Source: Arthrobacter sp. cf158 (GTDB taxonomy: Bacteria > Actinomycetota > Actinomycetes > Actinomycetales > Micrococcaceae). Taken from it: a DNA stretch of 64,000 nucleotides. The stretch spans positions 310,001 through 374,000 of the forward strand of contig NZ_FNNR01000006.1 in assembly GCF_900106835.1 (NCBI RefSeq), read 5' to 3'. Under the pieces are notes generated by a model. The model worked only from the letters and a program-made list of their open reading frames with translations. It was not told the DNA's origin and did not search any database. Shown piece after piece: positions 15,129 to 22,560 of this stretch (the stretch's first letter is position 1; each line of letters opens with the position of its first letter). The translations under genes and the position numbers were made by a program.

Positions 15129-17688
15129 GTTCCTGTCCCTTCTCCGACGACGCACGCAGGCGGCGGCCCGCCACCAGGAAACCGACACCCGCTGCGCACA
15201 CAATCACAAGTTGCACCAAGGCAAAGTAGGCGTGGGTCCGGTACCAGGATTCAAGGAACGTGCCCTTGTCCTGGATCCACACCAACGGCACAGTCACGGT
15301 AGGCCAGAGCAGCAGCCATCCGTCAGCCCTCACGGATTGCGCACGCAAAGCCAGGACCCCAGCCCATAAACCCAGCGCAGCGTGGACAAAACTGGCCACC
15401 ACCGCGGTCAATTCCACGGTGTAATTCAGTCCGGAGAGCCCAAAAACGGCCCCGGACACCACCACTCCCGCCATCACCAACCGCCCCATGACGGTCCGGT
15501 CCGGAAGGCCGGCCACCGCCAGCAACAGATACCCCAGCGGCGCCACCAAGCCGTAGACCACTCGCAGGGAGCCATCGCCGCCGCTCTCATACCAATAGTT
15601 CTCATCGAACCAGAGGAAGTAGATCGCGAAGCAGGTGCCCAGTCCGCCGGCCACGGCCAGCGCGGCACCGCCCCAGGCCAGCGGTGTCCAATTCAGGGGT
15701 TCCTGGCTGCGGCCTGTGCGCGGTACGGAAATATCAGGGCCCGACGCCGGAACCCGGGCAGGTGCCGGAGTTTGGGTTTTTGGCGTGGTGTCTTTCTGCG
15801 GCGGCCCAGCAGTCTCTGGCAACCTTTGTGGCGGGGCCGGAGCTGGGGCTGGTGGCGGGGACACAGACGTATAGAACCCCCTCGGTGCAGGCTCTGGTTC
15901 AGGTGCTTCTTCAGGCTTGGGCAATTCTTTAGGTGTGGCCTTCTCGATTTCCGCCAGCGCTGCGGTGGTGAGTCCGTCCGGGTCTGCTGCGTCCGGGTCC
16001 ACTGATGCCAACTCCGCGGAGACGTCCAGCACTGCTTCCCAGGACCCCAGCGACGAGTGGTAGCGCAGTTCGCCCTGCAAATCGGAGACTCTTTGGCGGC
16101 GCTCGCAGTCCTGTTTTCGTGTGGCTGCCTCGGGGAATCCGGGATCGTCCTGAACTGCCGCGAACCCGTCGGCAGCGGCGAGCCAGTCACCGGCTTCTTC
16201 TGCTTCGAGTGCTTCGCGGTACGCCCGGGCCAGGTGCAGCCGGTTCCGGGCAGAGTCCCGCAACGCTGCCGCATCCCGGTATCCGGGCTCCAAGGTCAGA
16301 AGATCGTCCAGTAGCTCTGTGGCTTGCTCCAAGCGGTGGGCCCGCAGCTCCGCTGATGCCTGAACGTAGAGGGCACGCAGCTGGGCGCGTTTCATGGCTT
16401 GTTCGGCGCTGGCCCGGGTAGCACTGGTTAATTCGGCGCCGGCTTGGGCGGTGCCTGCCTGGGCGGGGCTTGCTGCACCCACCGGGGCTGCCGGTTGACC
16501 CGGCGTGGCTGGTACCGCCGCCTGCGCGCCCGAGGCTCCGGCCGGCGTCGCACCCTCACCGGCAGTTGAGGCCCGCGGCATGCCTTTCAGCGTGAACAGT
16601 TGGGTGGAACCGCCGCGGACGTACAAGGCGGGGGTCACCCACTCGAGTGTGCCGTCGGGGCTGGCCATCACGGAGATTCGGCCCACGCGGGCGGCCTCAT
16701 CCACTGTGCGGCCGTTGGCGATCGCGGCGTAGAAACCGTGAGCGAAAGCGATGGCAGCGTAGTCGCTGATGGCGAACTGCATCGCGGCCACAGCCCCGAT
16801 TCCGCTCCGCACCAGAGCTGATGCGGTCCCGGAGAAAAGGTCAGACTGCCCCATTTCACCGGAGGAGCACGAGTTCAGCACCACCAACCGCGGGCGGGGC
16901 GCGGCGACGCTGAGGAGGGCCATCAGGCGCACAGCGCGGACCATGGCGGCCCGGCCATCCGGCCCCACCAGCGCGATTCTGCCTTCGTCGGTCCGCGAGT
17001 CGTAGTCGCCGTGACCCACAAAATGCACCACATGCCACGGACCGGCCAGCAGCATGGACTGCACGTCGTCCCAGGTTCCACTCTTCGCCCAGACCAACTC
17101 CACCCGCCCTTCGGACACAGGACCGGCCAAAGCCCGGCTCAGGTGCTCTTTTTCCGCCTGAACGTCCAGGGCGGGGAGGTCGCGCGGCGAAGCGACGATG
17201 CCAAGGATGCGCAGCGGGGGAGCCACATCCAAAGGATTCTGGTTGTAATCCGGGGCCGGGACGTGCCTCAGCAGGGGTTCGGTTTGGCAGAGATAGGTTT
17301 CTGTTTCGGGGTCGAACAGGGTTTCCCACGGCATGGTGGCCAACTCCGGGGCGGCCAATCTCAGGACCACCCTGAGTTGCTGGCCGGCATGTTGGGCGGC
17401 GCCCAGGCTGGCCCGGTACGTTCCGTAGACCTCACGGGTGAACAAAGCCTGGAACAATTCCTGCCCAACCTCACGGACAACCATTTCTGCCACAGGCATG
17501 GTCCGCCGGGCCGCGACGGCGGAAGCCAGTACGGTGGCTTCCAGCTGGGGGAGCCGGTCCAGGATGCCATCCACGTCCAAGGTGAACGCCCCCGAAGCGT
17601 GACCTCCCGCCGGTGCACGGACCACGTGCACCGTGTATTCACCGCGTGCAGAGCCGGTGTCGATTTCCAGCTCGATGTCACAGTCCAT
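15112..17688 (-). CDS. CHAT-domain protein with TPR-like linker and C-terminal membrane domain
   Basis: 858 residues from ATG 17688 (AAGGGA 7 bases upstream). The N-terminal 150 residues resemble the beta-rich domain that precedes actinobacterial CHAT. The CHAT caspase-like domain (about 155-365) has its dyad: His226 in HFVGHGDYD and Cys274 in VVLNSCSSGE. An Ala/Pro-rich linker, a helical TPR-like segment (about 420-585) and a Pro-rich stretch follow. About six membrane helices (roughly 669-842) complete the protein. The predicted role is a membrane-anchored protease effector controlled by its Trypco1 partner. The target is unknown. Confidence 0.85.
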   Translation of the reverse strand: MDCDIELEIDTGSARGEYTVHVVRAPAGGHASGAFTLDVDGILDRLPQLEATVLASAVAARRTMPVAEMVVREVGQELFQALFTREVYGTYRASLGAAQHAGQQLRVVLRLAAPELATMPWETLFDPETETYLCQTEPLLRHVPAPDYNQNPLDVAPPLRILGIVASPRDLPALDVQAEKEHLSRALAGPVSEGRVELVWAKSGTWDDVQSMLLAGPWHVVHFVGHGDYDSRTDEGRIALVGPDGRAAMVRAVRLMALLSVAAPRPRLVVLNSCSSGEMGQSDLFSGTASALVRSGIGAVAAMQFAISDYAAIAFAHGFYAAIANGRTVDEAARVGRISVMASPDGTLEWVTPALYVRGGSTQLFTLKGMPRASTAGEGATPAGASGAQAAVPATPGQPAAPVGAASPAQAGTAQAGAELTSATRASAEQAMKRAQLRALYVQASAELRAHRLEQATELLDDLLTLEPGYRDAAALRDSARNRLHLARAYREALEAEEAGDWLAAADGFAAVQDDPGFPEAATRKQDCERRQRVSDLQGELRYHSSLGSWEAVLDVSAELASVDPDAADPDGLTTAALAEIEKATPKELPKPEEAPEPEPAPRGFYTSVSPPPAPAPAPPQRLPETAGPPQKDTTPKTQTPAPARVPASGPDISVPRTGRSQEPLNWTPLAWGGAALAVAGGLGTCFAIYFLWFDENYWYESGGDGSLRVVYGLVAPLGYLLLAVAGLPDRTVMGRLVMAGVVVSGAVFGLSGLNYTVELTAVVASFVHAALGLWAGVLALRAQSVRADGWLLLWPTVTVPLVWIQDKGTFLESWYRTHAYFALVQLVIVCAAGVGFLVAGRRLRASSEKGQEHEPAG

Positions 17689-17855
17689 CGCGGATCCCTT
17701 GTGCTTAGGGTCATTCCGGCTTGCGAACAGCACGCCTGAGTGCCCTTACGAATAGATTGGCCCTTCGTATCCCTGCTTACAAGGGTCTGTGGATGCCGGC
17801 CCTTGTAGACGCCTCCGCCCCGGCCTACGGTTAATCCGAGGGAAGGCGGTCCGCG

Positions 17856-18056
17856 ATGGAAATCTTCATGTGGTGGCTGGATCTGCACTTGGACAGCAAA
17901 GAGTGGTTGCGTGAAAACCTGCGCGCCGAGGAGCTTCCGTTGCAGGTGCTGCAGCATATTGCCGAGGCCGGTGGCCCGCATCCGGACAAGGTCAGTGGCG
18001 TGCTGACCTTGGCCGATTGGGACTTCATCGAGACGCAGTCTGAGTTTGTGGACTGA
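17856..18056 (+). CDS. Small hypothetical protein, 66 residues
   Basis: An acidic, Trp-rich protein (MEIFMWWLDLHLDSKEWL...) ending LTLADWDFIETQSEFVD. I do not recognise a family. Support for a real gene is the purine-rich GAGGGAAGGCGG 6-8 bases before ATG 17856 and its place in a gap between divergent genes with no competing gene on either strand. It has no signal peptide or membrane helix. Confidence 0.55.
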   Translation: MEIFMWWLDLHLDSKEWLRENLRAEELPLQVLQHIAEAGGPHPDKVSGVLTLADWDFIETQSEFVD

Positions 18057-18105
18057 CGTCTGGTTTGTGGCTTCTCCGCGGCGGAGGCTCGTTTAGGCTT
18101 TGCTG

Positions 18106-18864
18106 GTGCCCACTTTTGACGAGCGCTTTGCCGGACCGGCCCTCAACCAGGATCTCTGGGTGGACCACTACCTGCCCCAGTGGACTGTGCCCGCCAGGTC
18201 CCAGGCCCGCTATGACTTTTCCAGTGCTGGATTGCGGTTGCGCATTGATGCGGACCAGCCTGCCTGGCGTGACGCCGACGGGTCCTTTCGGGTCAGCAAC
18301 CTGCAAACGGGGACCTTCTCCGGACCGGCAGGCTCCACACGCGGAACGCACCGCCACCGCGTGGATGACCTGCTGGTGGTGACGCCGCAGCCAACCCGGC
18401 GGCTGTGGACACCGGTTGCCGGAGAGGTCCATGTCAACGCCAGTGCAACCGCGGATCCTAGCTGCATGCTGGCCATCTGGTTGGTGGGCTTTGAAGAGTC
18501 GGGCCCCGATGATTCCGGTGAACTCTGCGTGGCAGAGCTTTTTGGGGACAAGATTGGTCCGGGCGGTTCCACAGTTCGCGTCGGCATCAAAGCACACCAT
18601 GATCCACGGCTGACCACAGACGTCAGGGATATCCACTTGCCCATGGACGCCACTGAACCACACAGCTACGGTGTCCGCTGGTCTGAAGCAGGTGTTGAGT
18701 TCATGGTGGACGGGCGGGTCATCATGGCCAGCCCACAGCGGCTCGTCTACGAACAACAGCTCATGATCGATCTCTTTGAGTTCCCCGCATCTGAAGACCG
18801 GGACCCTCAGCACTACCCGAAGACTTCCACGGTTCACTCTGTCAGGGGGACCAGCGCCGCCTAG
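18106..18864 (+). CDS. Glycoside hydrolase family 16-like (concanavalin-type) protein
   Basis: About 252 residues without signal peptide. The sequence starts VPTFDERFAGPALNQDLWVDHYLPQW, typical of GH16-like laminarinase folds, and contains beta-strands around GEVHVNASATADPSCMLAIWLVGFEESGPDDSGELCVAELFG and HSYGVRWSEAGVEFMVDGR. The classical GH16 ExDxxE active-site motif is not present in recognisable form; SGELCVAELFG occupies that region. So catalysis is uncertain and it may only bind glycans. I prefer GTG 18106 (AGG 8 bases upstream) over TTG 18100. Converges with the GGDEF gene. Confidence 0.7.
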   Translation: MPTFDERFAGPALNQDLWVDHYLPQWTVPARSQARYDFSSAGLRLRIDADQPAWRDADGSFRVSNLQTGTFSGPAGSTRGTHRHRVDDLLVVTPQPTRRLWTPVAGEVHVNASATADPSCMLAIWLVGFEESGPDDSGELCVAELFGDKIGPGGSTVRVGIKAHHDPRLTTDVRDIHLPMDATEPHSYGVRWSEAGVEFMVDGRVIMASPQRLVYEQQLMIDLFEFPASEDRDPQHYPKTSTVHSVRGTSAA

Positions 18865-18876
18865 CGTTCCAGCGGG

Positions 18877-20082
18877 CTAGGGGGTTATTTTGTCCACATC
18901 GGATTCCGCCTGCACAGGGTCAGCACCCACCACCCTGTTCCTGCCTTGGGCCTTGGCGCTGTACAGAGCAGCGTCCGCCACGTTGATCATGAAGGCCAGG
19001 TCCGGAGCTTCCACGCCGGTGGAGGTGACACCGTAGCTCACGGTCGGGAATGGTTGGCCATCCGGAGCCTCCATGGCAGAGAGACGGCTACTGATTTCAG
19101 AAGCGATGGCTTCTGCCCGTTGCTGGGTGGCTCCCGGCAGGAAGAGGATGAACTCTTCGCCGCCATACCTGCCCACAAGGTCCGTTGTCCGGACCGAGGA
19201 AGTGCAGGCAACTGCGAAAGCCCGGAGGGCGGCGTCACCGGCGGAATGCCCATGCTCGTCATTGACGGCCTTGAAATTGTCCAAATCAGCCAGGATCAGG
19301 GCCGCACCTCGATCCGATGCTGGCCGAACAAGGTGCCGTGCGGCAAGGTCCAGGAAAGCTCCCCTGTTCAGCAGCCCGGTCAGGTGGTCGCGCTCGGCAC
19401 GCTCCTTGAGCCGCCTGATCAGCTGTTTGTTGCTGAGCGTGTTCATGGTGGAGGACACGGAAACCAGGAGCATCAAGTGCATCAGGGCTGCCGGTGCGTA
19501 ACCAAAGAAGGTGCGGAAGACTTCTCCGTCCGGCCCCTCGATGGCGTAGGTAGCCGTCCGGAACAAGTAGTAGACCGCGGTGACTGCCGCGGTAACGGAC
19601 AAGAACTTGGTGATCCTCGAGCGGGCGGGCCGGGCAAACCAGAGTTCTGTTGCGGCCAGAGTGATGGCCAGTGTGGTGAGGGCCAGGTAAACCAATCCGC
19701 CTGACCATACATTCGAATCCGGCCCGTCCAGCACCGCGGCCAGGGCACTGAGCAACGATCCCGGCAGCAGCAGCCAGGGGCTGGCCCGCCGGTCCCGCAG
19801 TGTTCGTGCGCCTGCCCAGACACAGAAGGCGCCGGCCACAACCAGTGCTTTGCCGACGGGATTCGCCCAGATTTGGAGGCTGGTGCCGTTCAACAGAAAG
19901 GCGGCATTGCCCACGAAGAAGAGGCAAAGGGCTGCCCGCCACCAACCGGCGTAGGGCGAGCGTTTGCGTTGGGATGAGAGGTAGGAGATGACGATCAGGG
20001 TCAGGGTAACCAGCCCGAGGACCATCCTTACGGAAAATGGGTCCAGGACAATTGTTCCCTCTTGCAATGCGGCTGTAACCAC
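18877..20082 (-). CDS. Membrane diguanylate cyclase (GGDEF)
   Basis: 401 residues. About six membrane helices fill residues 15-215, then a GGDEF domain (about 228-390). The active site is RYGGEEF (307-311). An RxxD inhibition site, RTTD (298-301), lies exactly five residues upstream, so product feedback is likely. DNFKAVNDEHGHSAGD and the late AALYSAKAQGRN are further family blocks. It should make cyclic di-GMP from GTP at the membrane; the sensory input is unknown. The start is GTG 20082 with a weak ribosome site. No EAL partner is nearby. Confidence 0.9.
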   Translation of the reverse strand: MVTAALQEGTIVLDPFSVRMVLGLVTLTLIVISYLSSQRKRSPYAGWWRAALCLFFVGNAAFLLNGTSLQIWANPVGKALVVAGAFCVWAGARTLRDRRASPWLLLPGSLLSALAAVLDGPDSNVWSGGLVYLALTTLAITLAATELWFARPARSRITKFLSVTAAVTAVYYLFRTATYAIEGPDGEVFRTFFGYAPAALMHLMLLVSVSSTMNTLSNKQLIRRLKERAERDHLTGLLNRGAFLDLAARHLVRPASDRGAALILADLDNFKAVNDEHGHSAGDAALRAFAVACTSSVRTTDLVGRYGGEEFILFLPGATQQRAEAIASEISSRLSAMEAPDGQPFPTVSYGVTSTGVEAPDLAFMINVADAALYSAKAQGRNRVVGADPVQAESDVDKITP

Positions 20083-20252
20083 GGCGCAGTCCCGCTACTG
20101 GCCGGAGTCCGCGGAACTTTCACTCACTGTTTTCAATGCCTGTCATCCCCGTAATTCATCTCATCCCCCGGATCTGTTGTCGCGAACCGTATTCGGCCGC
20201 AAAGCCAACAGTCAAGCATGTTTTGTGACTTTAGTGAATAGGTAGGAGTCTC

Positions 20253-20501
20253 TCAATTTCCAATTTCGTTGGAACCACGCATCGACGTGAGCTTTATGCG
20301 GACCACGGCCAGCGCGGCGGCGCTGGACGCCACTGCCAAGAAGAATATGAGGACCAGGATGGGGCCAAGGAACGGCCCCGGATAGCTCCACGCAAGGAGC
20401 AGAGAGATTGCCAAACCGGCAACAGATATGGCGAATACCCAATTCAGTCGCCACGTGAGAGCCAATGCCTGATTTTCGGTGAGCTTGTTTGAACGGGGCA
20501 T
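20253..20501 (-). CDS. Small two-helix membrane protein, hypothetical
   Basis: About 82 residues from ATG 20501 (GGTGA 5 bases upstream); a GTG at 20537 is the alternative. MPRSNKLTENQALALTWRLN precedes two hydrophobic helices (about 22-42 and 44-66) separated by a short PGPF turn, then a basic tail. No family is recognised. The gap 20083-20252 between it and the cyclase gene shows nothing clear. Confidence 0.55.
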   Translation of the reverse strand: MPRSNKLTENQALALTWRLNWVFAISVAGLAISLLLAWSYPGPFLGPILVLIFFLAVASSAAALAVVRIKLTSMRGSNEIGN

Positions 20502-20624
20502 CAAGTCACCATACTCGGGAATTCGCAGGCAGTTCACTCATGAATTCCAGGATCCGGCATTTTCGGTTTGAGGCGTGTTGGCGGTGCAAAATGGGCCTTG
20601 CCACCCATCCACCCCGGTGGTTGC

Positions 20625-21779
20625 ATGGACAGCATGGCTACCGCAGAGAGTTATGTCTTAGCGATCGGGACCAAGAAAGGCCTGTGGCTGGCAACCAGCA
20701 CAGACCGAAAAGAATGGTCCCTCTCCGGCCCGCACTTCCTGATGAGCGAGATTCCAAGCATCGGGATAGACACGCGGGACGGCAAAACCCGGATCTTGGT
20801 GGGCGTACGGTCCGAGCACTGGGGCCCCACCGTGGCCCATTCAGACGACCTTGGCGCCTCGTGGACAGAACCCGAGCAGGGTGCCATCAAATTCCCGGAC
20901 GGCACCGACGCCGCCCTGGAACGTATCTGGCAGATCTACCCCGACGCCGATTCCCGCCCTGGCGTCGTCTGGGCAGGTTGTGAACCGATCTCTGTGTGGA
21001 AATCGACCGACGGCGGCGAGCACTTCGAGCTGAACCGCGGGCTCTGGGACCACCCGCACCGCAGCGAGTGGGGTGCTGGCTACGGCGGCGCGGCGGCACA
21101 CTCGATTGTGGTGGACCCGTCCGGTGAGAAAGTCCACGTCGCCATGAGTACGGGCGGCGTTTACAGATCGCTCGACGGCGGCACCTCCTGGGAACCCCGC
21201 AACAAAGGGATCTCTGCCTACTTCATGCCCGACCCCAACCCCGAGTTCGGCCAGTGCGTCCACAAGATCGCAGCGGATGCCGCCGTCGGGGGCCGTTTGT
21301 ACGCGCAGAACCACCACGGCGTGTACCGCACGGACGATGACGGCGAGAACTGGGGCTCCATCGCGGAGGGGCTGCCCGCCGACTTCGGCTTCGTGATGCT
21401 CACGCACCCCCGGCGCGAGGGAACGGCCTGGGTGATTCCGTTGAAGGCGGACGGTGAACGCATCCCGCCGGACAGCAAGCTCAGTGTGCATCGCACCGGC
21501 GATGCCGGCAATTCATGGAAGGAACTCCACACGGGCCTCCCGGACCACGAATACAACGCGGTGCTCCGTGATGCTGCCTCGGTGGATTCGGCAGAGCCCG
21601 TGGGCGTGTACTTCGGAACCCGCGGGGGTGACGTGTACGCCAGCGCCGACGAGGGCGAGACCTTTACTGAAGTGGCCTCGCACTTGCCGGACGTGCTGTG
21701 CGTGCGTGCCGCCGTCGTGGTTGGCAACAACACCGCCGTCGAGCTGGAACAAAAGGCCAGCGCCCCGGTACCTGGTTAG
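20625..21779 (+). CDS. BNR/Asp-box repeat beta-propeller protein (sialidase-like fold)
   Basis: About 384 residues with at least six Asp-box motifs (S/T-x-D-x-G-x-x-W/F): SDDLGASW, STDGGEHF, SLDGGTSW, TDDDGENW, TGDAGNSW and SADEGETF. These mark a multi-bladed propeller. It has no signal peptide, so it is probably cytoplasmic, unlike true sialidases, and I see no sialidase Arg triad. ATG 20625 is preferred to the longer frame start. A MoaD/ThiS-like gene begins 7 bases after its stop, so the two are probably one transcript and may form a functional pair. Confidence 0.8.
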   Translation: MDSMATAESYVLAIGTKKGLWLATSTDRKEWSLSGPHFLMSEIPSIGIDTRDGKTRILVGVRSEHWGPTVAHSDDLGASWTEPEQGAIKFPDGTDAALERIWQIYPDADSRPGVVWAGCEPISVWKSTDGGEHFELNRGLWDHPHRSEWGAGYGGAAAHSIVVDPSGEKVHVAMSTGGVYRSLDGGTSWEPRNKGISAYFMPDPNPEFGQCVHKIAADAAVGGRLYAQNHHGVYRTDDDGENWGSIAEGLPADFGFVMLTHPRREGTAWVIPLKADGERIPPDSKLSVHRTGDAGNSWKELHTGLPDHEYNAVLRDAASVDSAEPVGVYFGTRGGDVYASADEGETFTEVASHLPDVLCVRAAVVVGNNTAVELEQKASAPVPG

Positions 21780-21786
21780 GTCCGTT

Positions 21787-22074
21787 GTGGCTGACTTTAC
21801 GGTCTTGTTGCCTGGCGTCCTGCAGCCACTCGTCGGCGGACAGTCCTATCTGACTGCGTCCGCCGACGGGGCTGTGACCGTTGGACAGTTGCTGGATTCG
21901 GTGACCGGAGATTATCCGGTGCTGGCCAGGCGATTGCGTGATGAAACCGGGGCACTCCGCCGTTTCGTGAATATTTACGTGAACGGTGATGAGGTCCGGC
22001 GTCTGAAGGGTCTTGAGACGGAGGTTGCCGCTGGCCAGGAGGTCCTGATTGTCCAGTCCGTGGCCGGTGGCTGA
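21787..22074 (+). CDS. MoaD/ThiS-family small sulfur-carrier-like protein
   Basis: 95 residues from GTG 21787: VADFTVLLPGVLQPLVGG at the start, FVNIYVNGDEVRRLKGLETEVAAGQEVLIVQSVAGG at the end. It has the beta-grasp pattern and the C-terminal Gly-Gly that is adenylated or thiocarboxylated in MoaD/ThiS proteins. TAGGT precedes the start. No E1-like (MoeB/ThiF) or molybdopterin synthase gene is in the window, so its activating enzyme must be encoded elsewhere if it is a carrier. It is coupled to the propeller protein upstream. Confidence 0.82.
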   Translation: MADFTVLLPGVLQPLVGGQSYLTASADGAVTVGQLLDSVTGDYPVLARRLRDETGALRRFVNIYVNGDEVRRLKGLETEVAAGQEVLIVQSVAGG

Positions 22075-22096
22075 GGGGGTTTGGGGTCAAGCCGGT

Positions 22097-22333
22097 TCAG
22101 GCGACGCGCCAAACACTGCATTCGTCGGTATTGATGGCTTTCCTCATGCCGGAGACGTGATCCATGATCCAGACGACGCCGATTCCCGGTGCCGTTTCCT
22201 GAACCCGTCCGCGCCGAATGACCACGTCATCGTAGGCGGGACCCACGGACAGGCGGGCTTCGATCTCGTCTCCGCGGTGGAGTTGGCTGATCGCGCGTAT
22301 ACGTGTTGTGTGTGTTGTGACTTCCTTCAACAT
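22097..22333 (-). CDS. Small hypothetical protein, 78 residues
   Basis: The ATG at 22333 has an ideal AGGAGG 6 bases upstream, which fixes this start within a longer open frame. The protein (MLKEVTTHTTRIRAISQLHRG...GIGVVWIMDHVSGMRKAINTDE) is rich in beta-type segments and may be a small barrel. The RGDEIEARL...VVIRRGRV pattern resembles short SH3-like domains. I recognise no named family. It converges with the MoaD-like gene. Confidence 0.65.
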   Translation of the reverse strand: MLKEVTTHTTRIRAISQLHRGDEIEARLSVGPAYDDVVIRRGRVQETAPGIGVVWIMDHVSGMRKAINTDECSVWRVA

Positions 22334-22560
22334 GGTGGCCTCCTGGGCTGGAGCTTGTGCCTGCACTTGCCGGCTATTCCAGTGTGGCGCGGCAATGTTG
22401 CCACGGTATTTCGGGGCGGTTAGGGTCCGGTTAGCATTCCGGGATGGTTGCGTTTCCTGTGACCCCGCCCTGCCTTCCGGGCACAGTGCGGCCCCGGCTG
22501 TACCCTGACCTTGGTTCCTGAGACTCACAGGCACCGCAGGCTCCATCCCCGGGAGATTCA

